A stretch of DNA of 64,000 nt from contig VZRG01000345.1 in NCBI GenBank assembly GCA_013397435.1, forward strand, positions 62,001 through 126,000. Reading direction: 5' to 3'. Numbering within the stretch: position 1 is the stretch's first letter; the number at the start of each line of letters is the position of its first letter. The DNA is from Erythrocercus mccallii. Its lineage: Eukaryota; Chordata; Aves; Passeriformes; Dicruridae. Positions 49,069-61,200 of this stretch are shown here, piece by piece. Below the pieces are notes generated by a model. The model was given only the letters and a program-made list of their open reading frames with translations, ran no database searches and was not told where the DNA came from. The translations under genes were made by a program, and so were the position numbers.

Positions 49069-49093
49069 TTTCATTAGTTTGAAACTAATGAAA
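49069..49093. repeat. Perfect 12-bp inverted repeat with 1-nt centre
   Basis: Arms TTTCATTAGTTT and AAACTAATGAAA flank a single G. It lies downstream of the C1QTNF9 polyadenylation signal and is repeated at 50823-50847 within the duplication. Function unknown; it could be a remnant of a palindromic element or chance. Confidence 0.85.
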
Positions 49094-50168
49094 ATTAGAA
49101 TTCAGTTTGCATCCAGCCACTTTTTAAAATAATTTTTAAACTTGAAATTAATGTAGTTTGATATTTTTACAGAGGCTTCTTGCTGTGTGGTGCAAGCAAG
49201 TTTCATTGTTTAATTTATAGCTTTTAAGTATGGTTCTTTGTTCTCTGTGTAGTCACAGGTCTGAATTTCAGCAAAATGGAGTGCTAGGAGGAAGGGCCAT
49301 GTGGATTCTCTGGCATGGGCAGATATTCAAGGCCAGTGCAAAAATACAGCATAAAGCTGCTGTACTTCAGAATTAAGTGGTGCAAAACAAATTTTCCCAG
49401 ATTAAAGATAATATTTAATGAACACTGAAGCAGCCATGCTAAAGAACTGATCAAGAGATATTTCCTGTGCCATAAAACATTAATTCTGACTTTTTTTTCC
49501 CCAAATTTTCTTTTTCTTCCTCCCTCCCCACCTCCCCTTTTTCTTCTAAAACTCGAAAAATATTTAAAAAAAAAAGTTGAGAAGTGTCATTCACTTCTCT
49601 TAGAAGAGAATAAAGTAGAGATGCCAATGGAGATAGGTCAGCATCATGAAATTCAGTGCAAAAGCAGTGTTGGGAGCACAAAGCCTGGCTTCCCACCAGC
49701 ACCTCAGGTGCCGGGGGAATATGGGCATGTTCCCACAGCAGCTGAACCGCGAGTGTGGATCACAGAGCCCAGGCGGAAAGGGCACGGTGGGTTAATTCAG
49801 GAGGGACAGCTGCACTTCTCAAATGACAGCCAGGGAGATACAAGGGCACTCAGGCGGAGGAAAGGGCTATGTGCATTTTTCAGCAAGACGAAGTTTTTTC
49901 CCCGTAAGCCACACGCCGCAAGTTTGTATCACAGAAACATCTAGACCGAAAAACCGTTTTAAAAGGGCCTTAGGTTCAACTGGAGAAGGTGTAGGACAGA
50001 TATCAGCCGGCAGAGGCCGCTGGTGAGCCGGGAAGCGGGGTAGGCCGGGGCAGCGCGGCGAGCCCGGGGCAGAGGTGCCCGGCGGGCTGAGGGGCGGTGG
50101 GAGCCCGGAGCTCCGCCTCGCTCCCTCTCGCTCCGCCTCCTGCTGCCGCTCTTCCCCTCGGTGCGGAC

Positions 50169-50169
50169 N
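50169..50169. other. Single ambiguous base (N) at the duplication junction, probable contig join
   Basis: The only ambiguous base I noticed in the window lies exactly between the two duplicate copies. A one-base gap between overlapping ends is typical of an automatic scaffold join. Confidence 0.9.
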
Positions 50170-51922
50170 ACATCACTGTCTACTCAAGGAACGTGCGGGT
50201 AGCTCTCGTTAAGAACGGCGTCAAGATGCTGCACACGGTGGACAGGTACCAGAGCGGAGAGGACCAGGCCTCAGGAGCCGCCATCCTCGAGCTGCAGGGA
50301 GGAGACGAGGTGTGGCTGCAGGCCCACCAAGGAGAGGCTTTCAATGGGCTGTTTGCAGACGGCGATGACGATACCACCTTCTCTGGGTTTCTCCTGTTCA
50401 GCACCGCTGACCCACTGGAGCCACTGCTGCCTCCCTCCCCATAACTCCGTGTTATCCCTGCGTGCCTGTGTCCTTCAGCCCTCCCTAAGAAAGATTTGTT
50501 ATCTGCTGGACAGTTTCTACTGGATTCAACAGAAAATGGTTGGTTTCGGGAACAGCTTCTGAGCTAGAGAGGACAAGTCTTCAGAATCTACAGTGCTGGG
50601 CTTAACACATTAGTGGTTTGGTGACTTACTATAGGCATTGACAGGGGTGTGTACTGCAGTTCTGAAGAAAAACATTTAAAGCAAAGTGGAGTGAAATAAA
50701 AGACAAAAGTTCTGGAATTATGTCGTGTGGGACATCTTGTATAAACAAGAAGCAACAGTTACTTCCAAGCCAGTTTATATCTTCCAAAGTGGCATATGTA
50801 GATGGACTCGAGAGAAACTCAGTTTCATTAGTTTGAAACTAATGAAAATTAGAATTCAGTTTGCATCCAGCCACTTTTTAAAATAATTTTTAAACTTGAA
50901 ATTAATGTAGTTTGATATTTTTACAGAGGCTTCTTGCTGTGTGGTGCAAGCAAGTTTCATTGTTTAATTTATAGCTTTTAAGTATGGTTCTTTGTTCTCT
51001 GTGTAGTCACAGGTCTGAATTTCAGCAAAATGGAGTGCTAGGAGGAAGGGCCATGTGGATTCTCTGGCATGGGCAGATATTCAAGGCCAGTGCAAAAATA
51101 CAGCATAAAGCTGCTGTACTTCAGAATTAAGTGGTGCAAAACAAATTTTCCCAGATTAAAGATAATATTTAATGAACACTGAAGCAGCCATGCTAAAGAA
51201 CTGATCAAGAGATATTTCCTGTGCCATAAAACATTAATTCTGACTTTTTTTTCCCCAAATTTTCTTTTTCTTCCTCCCTCCCCACCTCCCCTTTTTCTTC
51301 TAAAACTCGAAAAATATTTAAAAAAAAAAGTTGAGAAGTGTCATTCACTTCTCTTAGAAGAGAATAAAGTAGAGATGCCAATGGAGATAGGTCAGCATCA
51401 TGAAATTCAGTGCAAAAGCAGTGTTGGGAGCACAAAGCCTGGCTTCCCACCAGCACCTCAGGTGCCGGGGGAATGTGGGCATGTTCCCACAGCAGCTGAA
51501 CCCCGAGTGTGGATCACAGAGCCCAGGCGGAAAGGGCACGGTGGGTTAATTCAGGAGGGACAGCTGCACTTCTCAAATGACAGCCAGGGAGATACAAGGG
51601 CACTCAGGCGGAGGAAAGGGCTATGTGCATTTTTCAGCAAGACGAAGTTTTTTCCCCGTAAGCCACACGCCGCAAGTTTGTATCACAGAAACATCTAGAC
51701 CGAAAAACCGTTTTAAAAGGGCCTTAGGTTCAACTGGAGAAGGTGTAGGACAGATATCAGCCGGCAGAGGCCCCTGGTGAGCCGGGAAGCGGGGTAGGCC
51801 GGGGCAGCGCGGCGAGCCCGGGGCAGAGGTGCCCGGCGGGCTGAGGGGCGGTGGGAGCCCGGAGCTCCGCCTCGCTCCCTCTCGCTCCGCCTCCTGCTGC
51901 CGCTCTTCCCCTCGGTGCGGAC
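50170..51922 (+). repeat. Downstream copy of the 1753-bp near-identical duplication
   Basis: Repeats 48416-50168 with four substitutions (50562 C to A, 51475 A to G, 51503 G to C, 51773 G to C). It starts mid-exon in the C1q domain and ends where unique MIPEP promoter sequence begins. Most likely the same locus from the other haplotype. Confidence 0.97.
50171..50444 (+). pseudogene. Partial duplicate of the C1QTNF9 C1q-domain exon (likely assembly artefact)
   Basis: Encodes only the last 90 residues or so of the C1q domain, from HITVYSRNV to the TAA stop, identical to 48417-48690. It has no acceptor, collagen stalk or signal peptide. The open frame that crosses the N into GC-rich promoter sequence upstream is a chimera. 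If the duplication proved real this would be a dead exon fragment. Confidence 0.85.
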
Positions 51923-52260
51923 GCGCGGAGGTCGCGGCTGAGCGGGGCGTCCGCAGGCCGCGGCTGTGCCGGGTCCGCTCCGCCGCGCCATGCTGGGCGG
52001 CTGTCGGCGGGCGCTGCCCGCGGCGCTGGGCCGGGCGCTGCGGGGCCGGGCGGCGGGGCAGGGCGGCCGGGCCGTCAGCACCAGCTGGTGCCCCGTGGGC
52101 ACCGCCTTCGATGCGAAGCAGCAGCAACAGCAGCCGCTGCGCGGCGGCGCGGCGGGCAGGGACACGGTGAGCGGCGGGAGGGGAGGGCCGGGCCTGCTGC
52201 GGCGGGAGGTGGCCCTGGCTGCTGGCAGCCTCGTGCTTTGCTCTGCTTCTCTGAGCCGTT
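51770..52260 (+). promoter_or_regulatory. MIPEP CpG-island promoter
   Basis: CpG-dense sequence surrounds the MIPEP start codon, with GC-box-like GGGGCGG at 51845 and CCGCCTC motifs at about 51868 and 51888. No TATA box is visible, as expected for a housekeeping mitochondrial gene. Part of the island (up to 51922) also occurs in the upstream duplicate copy. Confidence 0.8.
51990..52166 (+). CDS. MIPEP: MIPEP exon 1 (mitochondrial presequence)
   Basis: ATG at 51990 starts MLGGCRRALPAALGRALRGR, an Arg/Ala/Leu-rich, acid-free leader typical of matrix targeting. The conserved VSTSW, PVG and AF residues follow, then five consecutive Gln (44-48). Donor GTGAGC at 52167, phase 0. The leader is GC-rich and diverges from human, as usual for presequences. 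Confidence 0.9.
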
Positions 52261-55200
52261 TTAAAGGGATTTTTTAGGGGGTAATTTTTCTCGTAGTTTT
52301 TTTTTTTTTTTTTAATATGAGGTTATATTGGTTCTAGCAAACCCAGACGTTGTGGCTTTTGGACACAGAGGAGTTTGCCAGTGATGGCCTTGTGCGTGGG
52401 AACGCTTTGAGCCGGCGTGGTGCCCTTATGTCCATGCAGTGAGATTAGCCCTTCCATAGTGAGATTAGCCCTTCCATTAGCCCTTCCCCGCCAGCCGCCC
52501 CCGGCTGTGCCGTGTTGCCGAGTCAGTGCCGTGCCGCTGCGCCCGGCAGCGCGTCAGGAGCAGCCACGCTGCTCACATCCTCTTGCCGCCTGGGCGTTAT
52601 TCTTGAGGTTTCGCCTGTGGCAAAAAAAAGAAAAAAAAAAAATTTGTTTGCTGATTTGGTGACGCTTGGGTTTTCTGATGCGTAACTTTTTAGGGTGAGT
52701 CAGGGACGTTTGTTAATGTGTGTCCTGGGAATCAGCAGGCTCCCGGAGAGGGTAGGATGGCACAGTGCACACCGCATAGGTGCAGCTGTGAAATCCAGGT
52801 GTTTGCCTGCTGACTCAGCTATTCCTGCCATGGTGCCCAGCCTGGTGGAGCTGTTGAACTTTGGGTTTTAGAGAGGGCAAATTGAACCTCGGTTTATAAT
52901 CTGGCACTTGCTCGGGAAACCTTTCTTCAGGTGTGTAACCTTTCTACAGTGGTGTAAGTCTTGCTTCAGGAAATAATCCAGTTAAATATTGGCCATTTGG
53001 CCGGTCTAGGGAATGTGTTCCAGGTGATTCAATTGGCCCACAGCTCTTTTGAACAGAGGTGTGTATTTCAGGCTCACAAAGAGGCTGTGCCAGGTAGGAT
53101 ATAAATGCTGAGACCAAGCAAAGACAAAAATGTTTCAGCCATGCAGCCAATGCAGAGAGAACAGAGAGAGAAAGAACAGAGAGAACTGCACCAGGCTTCA
53201 TTTTTTTTGTAATTTTAAAAATTTTTATGTTATACTTGATATCATATGTAAGAGGAGTTCCATGGCTAACTTATCTCTAAGAGGAGATACATCCTGGTCA
53301 CAGAGTGCAGGAAGAGCTTGCTTGGGAGGGTGGGTGATGATGTAGGGCAGCAGGAAGGCCTGAAGCTCTCAGGGATATTTCAGGACACTGCATCCTCTGG
53401 CTGAGGAGCTGAGTGAAGGGGCAGTCTTGAGTGTCCTACACAGCAAACATGTTTGTGTGCACACGTGTATAGATACAAAAATACCTTTTTCAGTGTTCAC
53501 TTCAGTCCAGTTCCTCTTCCCAAACAATAAATTAAAACATGGGAAATGCGAGGAAAGGTTTACTTTCTTTAGCAAAAAATCAGAAGGTGCTTTTATCAAC
53601 AGTGACAGAAAGAAAATAGGAAAAAGCAACCTAAAATATTATGGGTGCATACTTGAAGGGTCACTTTTGCTTCATAATATATACTTGTACAGGTGGGCTG
53701 TCAGTTTGTAGCTATTTGTTTTATTTGATTAAAACTAGCAAGCTATATGCAAACCTGCAGCTGACTGCTAAAATACAAAGAGTTTGTAGAAAGTGGATTA
53801 TAAACTAAGATTTGAAAATCCAGATTGTGATTTTTATATACTGAGGTTGAATTTGGGAAGGGATAGATGTTGTGAGAAATCACATACCTTTCACTGTTCA
53901 ATGCTGTAGTCAGGATTGAGGGGTGAGGAGATGCTCATGTTGTAGTTGGGCAGTTACAAAGGGAGTGTATTGCTTGAAGAGATGTGGCTTTAATTTAAAT
54001 GAAATTAAGGAATTACTAGGACAAGGTTTTTCACCCAGGAGGTGGTTGGACACTGGAACAGGCTCCCCAGGGAAGTGGTCACAGCACCAAGACTTGACAA
54101 AGTTCAAGAAGTATGTGGACAGTACTCTCAGGCACATGATGTGACTCTTGGGGAGGGTGCTGTGCAGGGCCAGGAACTGGACTTCAGTGATCCTTGTGGG
54201 TCCCTTCTGTCACGTCAAATAAAACAAAAAACTTTTCCAAACAGTGTTAAAATGATAATATAAAAGCAAATCTTTAATTGAAAGCCTTCAAGGTGCACAA
54301 CATGGTGATATGTACACGTGATACAATAGTTCTACAATTTTTATGAGGTGAGTTGATTAGTATACCTATCAAATACTGTTCAATTAGAAGAGCAGTTGGG
54401 TTAGGTAATTTCCCCCCTGGGTTCAGCCGCATTGGAGCCTCCCCCCCCAACCCTTTCTAACTCTAGATTTTATTATGTCTATGACACATGGTGCAAAATA
54501 AAGTGCCCTTGCTAAACTAAGAGTCAAGACTAAACAGAATTTCAAGAATGCATCAATAGCAGTTTGTTAGCTGTGAGAAAGGGAGCTGGAAAACTACTGG
54601 AAGTTATAACTATGTATTAACAGTCTACAAAGCTACAAATACATGAAGAATACATAAAAACCAAAAATCTTTAGGCATCGCTTCCAACTCAGAGGATTAT
54701 GTGATTCTTTGAAATCTTTTTCTTGTTGTAGGTCTGCACTGCGGAACTTCTCTATCTGCTAGCATTAGTAATTTTGTTTGATCAGTGGTAGAACCTCTCT
54801 GAGGCTCTTCCACAAATGCAAAACGTAAGTGCCATCTGCATTTATCCTGCACAAATATGTTTACCTTGCCCTGTGGGACAGAGCCAGGATAGGAACTTGA
54901 GAAATAAAACTGTTCATTCCACAAACATTTTCAGTTCTTGTTGATTGTTCCTTTGAGGTCTGCTTCCAGTATTGGGGGCTCATTTAGTGAGCCAAAGACA
55001 ACTGTCCTATTGCCTGCAATGTCTTGGTATCTGGTGCTGCTGGCCAGTGAAGTGTTGCAATATACTATCTAGGGTCACTTTGGTAAAATTCTCTAGTTAT
55101 AATTCAGTCTTGAAACAAAGGTGCAGAAATCAAGGAGGGCAATATTGATGTTTTCATTGTTTTCTGCACTGCAGGGTCTGTTTGGTGTTCCAGAACTGAG

Positions 55201-58200
55201 CTGCCCAGAAGGATTTCAAGAAGCACAGGACAAAGCATTGCAAGAATCGGAACAGCTTGTCCAGAAGGCCTGTTCAACACCACCTGGGCCAGAGACTGTA
55301 ATGATCTTTGATCAGCTTTCAGATAGCTTGTGCAGAGTAGCAGACTTGGTACGTTACTTTTATTTTTATATAAATTCTTTTAAACTGGCTGAGCTTACAC
55401 ATGGTGCATTTTATGATTTTCTGCACTGAAGTAAATCAGATCAGCTCCATGAAGTTTTTGTGTTGAGACAGAAAATTAAATTGATTGAATTACAAAGGCT
55501 TTTACCAAATGATAGCTAAGTACAAATCCTGTCAAACTCTCCAGTTATTTTTAAGACAGATGCAAAAATAGTATAGAAACCACAACAAGTAAAAACAACA
55601 GTAAAATCATACTTGTGTTTCTGCTGCTGCAATATTAATACATAAGCTTTGCAGCGTCACTTATATTGTGGAAAAGAGGGATTTGATTTCAGAGTTAAAG
55701 TTGGAGTGGCAATGCACATGTTTTAAGTTATGATCATTTATAGGTGAAGGTCCATAAAGAACTTTCAGAGTAAAGGCAGCACATGAAACTCAACAGTATC
55801 ACTTTTTTATTAACACAAGAAAAAGGCAGCAATTTCTTAGATTGGCATTTTTGTGGTCCACAGATAGAGTACTTGGACTGATATCTGCATCACAAAATTT
55901 TAAGTTTAATAGAGCATTTCATATTGCTCTCTGGAAGTTTGCCCAAAGTATATCTTTTATCAAAGCATCATTCTTTGGTTGAAGGAAGTAGAACCAACCT
56001 TCATACTGAAATCAGTTCTTAGTGAATTGGTCACTGAGTTTTTTGAGGTCACTTGGGTTTTCACATTTGAATTCTTTGTGTCTTTTCAGTTCTCCAGTCT
56101 TTTTCCTTTTTCTTTTGTAGCTTTAAGACATCTTTTGTGCCAGGCACTTTTTCCTTCTGAAAGTACTTAGAAGCTCTGTCAAGTAATTACTTCTTATGTT
56201 TTGTATAGATTATGCTTAATTCTGCTTAATCAATCAATACCTAAGTAAAACACCAATGTCAGAATACAATGGCCATAGTTTTGTATCAGTTTGCTGAGTT
56301 ACAGTTGTCTCCTTTGTGCTATATTCAGACTTTTTATGTTTACAGATGCACAGCTTGCAGAACTGTCTGGAAGTTATTTGGTGATTGTTATCTGCTGTTA
56401 GGAATTTTGATCTGTCATTCAGCACCTTTTCTGTCAGTATTATACAGGATTTTAAAAAGAAATTCTAACAAGTAAAAATTTTAAGTGTGTAACATTTCTA
56501 AGGCTGCCTTTTCAATCAAACTGCAATCGTATTTTATACTGTCAGCTTGTTGCGTGTACTTTCTGTAAAATTGTGCTTAATGTCTTCAGTATATTGCTAG
56601 ACTTTAAATATATTCCTGATCTTTTAAGTCTGTCATTTCAGTGCTAAAACTCCCCTGAATTCATGTCAGCAGTCCTGGAAGCCCCTAGCTCCCCAGCCCA
56701 TTTCAGCATCCTTCTAGCTTTATGAACCCCCCGAAGTATCTGGAGATTACAAAAAGTCAGTATTTCTTCCTATTAGGCAATATGCACATTTGGTGATGTG
56801 CTTTCTTCTTAACCAGAAAATTTAGTTTTAAAAATCTTTTTTAATAACATTTAAATATATTGGAGTAGTTCTCTGTTGTAAGGACTCTTAAGATACACAC
56901 TACTTAAAGTGTTTTAAGAAGTGTGTGAATTAATGATGTTGTTTGGAAAGACACAGGCACTGTGTGGTTTAATAATTGTCAGCAAAGTTTCCCAATTTCA
57001 GCTTTATGTTTTAGACAAAAAAAAGGCAAATTCTACTAAATAATTGCATAGAACTGTAGAAATAAATGTTAATATAAATGGAACTACTTGAATGCAATTT
57101 ATTTATAAGCCAGGATTTATTTTTATTTGTCTTTTTGCCTCACTGTTTTCTTCTACTGTGTTAGGCTGATTTTGTAAAAGTTGCCCACCCTGACTTTGCA
57201 TTCAGAGAGGCTGCTGAAGAAGCTTGCAGGAGCATTGGTACCATGGTAGAGAAGTATGTTTTCTTTTTTCTTTTTTTTCTATTTTCCTATGCAGCTTTAA
57301 AAAATACTATATGATCCGCTGTGAAAACAGCAATCAACAAAAAATATTTGTGCATGGGAACAAAGTGTCAGCCTTCTGTTACAGATATTTAAGGGGTTAG
57401 TTTTGTTACAGTATCTCACAAAAGGTTTTTCTATTTTAGTTGCAGTTTATGACGCCTTGTCACTGAAGCACATCAGAGGCTCAAGTGACATTTTTCTAGG
57501 ACTTGTGACAATTCTCTAGTGTTTGTAAAGTTTATGTACCAAATGCTTGAAAGTGGATTTCTCAGGACTTTGATTAAGCACACCATGTATAACAATATGA
57601 CTTTAATATCTGAATACCACGTCAGATATAAAATTTGTAAGAAATTATTCACATATTATTTTGAGAGGCTCATAAACTGTTGTGTGCATGTGTTTTGTTG
57701 CCCGCTGTATCTCACCTGGGAGTGCAGGATAACATGCCAGCAAATCCAATGGACACAGTGTTACCTGCATGGGGACAGTGCTTGGTGTGTGGAAATCTTC
57801 TGGGGATGGTAAGCTCTTAGTCTATCCGAGTGGCAGTCAGCAGCACATTTATCTGATGTCAAACTTGAGCATGGGTTTTCCTTTAAGGGAATCCTTTCAA
57901 AGTAAGGATTAGAAAACCATTCTCCCACCTTTATATTCGCACCATGATTATCTTTGTTCATAAAAAAATAAGCAGTCAGTGTTAGACTTGCTCATATTGC
58001 CACCAAATACCATCCAAAAGTATTTTTCTGTCAGATGCACAAGACCTGTTTCCATGCTGGTTTGTCCACACATGATCTGTACAGAAATTTTCCACTTTTT
58101 AACTGTGATTGTGAACCAGAAAACATTTTGAAAATATGGTCCTTGGCTTTTAATGCTGTTTCACTAAATATTGCCTTTGAATGAGTAAATCCAAGAAACT

Positions 58201-61200
58201 GAGATATTAGTCTGTTTCTAATGCATGATTCTTTTACTCTGTATCTTTTCAGATTAAATACAGATGTTGAACTGTGTCAGAGTCTGAGACGTGTGCTAGC
58301 TGATGAAACTGTAATGAGTTCCTTAGATCCAGAAACCAGGTACTTATTAATGCTTATAGGTCTTCCTAGATTATAAATAGAATCTTGTAGATTTAGATTC
58401 TTAGATGGTATATATTGTTCCTTATTGTACTTATATTTTGTGATTTCTTAAATTAATAAATGCAACTTTTGGAAAACAAAACACATCTCCATTGTTAATT
58501 TATTAGTCACTACCAAATTACCTGCACAGGAGTTAGGAAATTTGTACCTGTGTAATCTTGAAGAATGTCTGTGGCTGTAGAGCACAAGATATATTTATGC
58601 TGAATAACTGAGATCTTGCAAGAACAAAAAAATGAAAACTTTAGATTTTCTTCAATAATATTCTTTTGATTAAAATTATATACTGTACTGTGGTGTATGT
58701 ATCAATGTTTTTAGGAATAAAATTAGGGAACAGACTATATGACTTGATTTCACTTTATAGAAGTTAATTTATATTTTTCAAAATCAGATTAGCAGTATAT
58801 TTATTGAAAGCTTACTTTAAGATTGCTGTAATAGGTTTTATTTGCTGTTTATGCAGTTATAATTTTGAATTATTTATTTACTGACATGGTTAGACAAGCT
58901 TAATGTGTAAGTTATTTCCTTCTTCCTTCTTTCACCACGATCAAGGATGTTAGATTTGGAAAGGTATTTTTCTGATGTTAGGATAAATGAACTGTGAAAG
59001 GAAATTAAAATGGTGATTTGCACAAATTTGTTGAACATCTAGATTAAGGTACTGGAATTATTTTGAAGGCTATTTTCAAAGCAGATGACTAAACTAAGAA
59101 CAAAGAACAAATTGTTTCTCACAGAGTAAATTGTTAAGGACCTAAACCAGGAAATCTTTGTCCTTAATAAAAACATGCATATAATTGTGGCATTATTCTC
59201 TGTGAAAGACATGAAACATAAATAACTATTAAAGGCAAAATCTGTTAAGAAATTATGCTTACTATCAAATGAGGCTATTTTAACAGGGATTTACTGTATT
59301 TTTAGGCGAGTGGCAGAACTTTTTATGTTTGATTTTGAGATCAGTGGCATTCATTTGGATGAAGAAAAGGTAATTTCTGGCTACAATGTATGAACAGAAA
59401 TTTGTCTGTATACAAAAGACCAGATACTGAAACATGTGGGATGTGAAATGATGTGATTCTGGGTCAGTTTGTCCTGTGTGGAATTTTGTCACCTTAGAAG
59501 TGATGAATTTTGTCTATTTTAAATCACTTCTAAAGGTAGTTTTTAGATGGTTGGTTGTTCTTTCTAGTTTGGTCCTCATCATTCCTTTCTGTTCTGGGGA
59601 GTTATGAGCAAGTCCTGGGATCCTATTTTCTTTCTTTGGTGTCTGTATCAGATATTTAAAATAGCTACTCAGCTGTCAGAATATTTACAGAGAGGGAAAA
59701 GCAGCACTCCGTGTATCTTTGATGACAGGTTAATCAAGTAGAGTGTATTAGAAGAGATCAGGTGTGTGTCCAGGCACTCCTGGGGTTCTCACATAAACAG
59801 AAGTTGTAAAATCTTGTACAAAATTGAGTATCTGGGCATGGTCTGATTACCTGTCTTGGAGCTTTTACATACTTTTGCAGTAGTTAGTGATGGATTTTCC
59901 AAACTCAGCAGCTTACACCATGCTTTGTGGTATGGATTCTCTATTCATAGTTCATGTCACTGTATAAAGTTAATTCCTTGTTCATTGAAATCATCCCTTC
60001 CAAAAAGATCTGTACAAAAACTCTTCTACCAGATTGATGCTGTAGAGTTATTCTGAAGATCATATTTTTGATGGTGTTTTGTGACCCAGAAAATGGTTCT
60101 AGAATATATTTTTACAATTACTTTGCCCAAAGAACAACTCTGAAACTTCAGCTCTGGGGTTTATGTCTGAATTGACTATTAGTTCTATGGTGCTTCACCT
60201 CCTTTCAGTTACAATTTCACTTATTTTTGCATGTTTTCCACTTCCTCCCCTGCGTATCCCACTTTTCTTGCTTGCTGCTCAGTGTTTCTTTCCAATTCTC
60301 ATTTAAAACTTTAGATATCCTTCCCTGTTGTAAGTTGAAGTTTACTTCTGCTACAGAGAATTTCTGCTTTTTAAAATAAAACTCAAAGATATATTTTCAA
60401 GAGAAGGGGTGGTAATGGGAGGACAGAGATCACCTTATGTCTTTCTTTGGACTTTGCAAGTTATGTTGTATCTGTACCCTCAGCCTTTGTTTTTTTGAGC
60501 TATGAACACACGGGCAATAGAAACCATACTCTACTAATGTGAGCAAGTTCGCTGAAGCAACCTTGCATGATTAAATGTGTGAAATACTGTAATGATGGTG
60601 ATAAAACTCTGAATCACAAACTCCTAAGAGAAGGATTGAAATGCTGTAAATAATTTACAATCTCCAGAAAACAACACAATACAAACAGGAAAAGGAGAAC
60701 TTTAATTCTGTATCTATTTTAGGATATTTCTCTCGAAGATGCTTTTTTTTTTCAGTGTTTTACATAGCACTCAGTTACAAGGTGGCAAAACTTACATGAA
60801 TTCTACTTGAACTCCACTGTACGTTTTCTTACTGCAGAAACATAGGCATCGTCTTTGAAATTTCAATGCTTTATGAGCATCTGATCTTGTTGACTTGCCC
60901 TGCATTATGACTTTGTTAATTCTGTAGGTATAATCTTTAGTGCTGTATTTTCTGCTTCATTTTTGAAAGAGTCTTCTAAGGTTTAAAGACTTTGACTTCT
61001 GCTTTTACTGTGTCTGAAGATATTATTTTGTGCTTTATTTTTCTTACAGCGTAAAAAGGCAGTTGACCTCAATGTCAGAATATTGGACTTATGTAACGAA
61101 TTTCTGATAGGAACTCACATTCCCAACAAGATTGACAAACATGTTCTGCCAGAGCATATTCGGTATAATTTTACAGCTGAAGGCAATTACTTACGAGTGG

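Larger units (their letters stand above)
48416..50168 (+). repeat. Upstream copy of a 1753-bp near-identical tandem duplication
   Basis: Runs from inside the C1q-coding exon of C1QTNF9 to the GC-rich MIPEP upstream region. Every base pairs with 50170-51922 at a constant offset of 1754. I see four substitutions (48808, 49721, 49749, 50019) and no net indel. The copy ends directly at the N at 50169. Confidence 0.97.
48691..51989. other. C1QTNF9-MIPEP intergenic interval, inflated by the duplication
   Basis: Contains the C1QTNF9 3' UTR, a 25-bp palindrome (49069-49093 and its copy 50823-50847) and the MIPEP upstream region. With one copy removed the stop-to-start distance is about 1.55 kb instead of 3.3 kb. 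Confidence 0.85.
52167..55174 (+). other. MIPEP intron 1
   Basis: 3.0 kb. Starts inside the CpG island, then has a poly-T run near 52300, a 20-bp tandem repeat at 52438, a purine-rich AGAGA block near 53150-53190 and a CR1 3' fragment at 53985-54220. Confidence 0.85.
55349..61049 (+). other. MIPEP introns 2-5
   Basis: Introns 55349-57164, 57254-58252, 58340-59305 and 59370-61049, separated by exons 3 to 5. AT-rich, and I see no repeat family or other gene in them. Confidence 0.75.

Noticed and set aside
50170..51922. A real recent tandem duplication creating a second C1QTNF9 gene
   Set aside because: The copy begins mid-exon exactly at an N and is only about 0.2 percent diverged, which fits an untrimmed contig overlap better; it lacks the 5' exons needed for a gene.
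51621..52127. Long minus-strand and alternate-frame open frames (up to 168 codons) in the MIPEP CpG island
   Set aside because: GC-rich sequence has few stops; the translations are Arg/Ala/Pro-rich low complexity without homology. The MIPEP frame explains the region.
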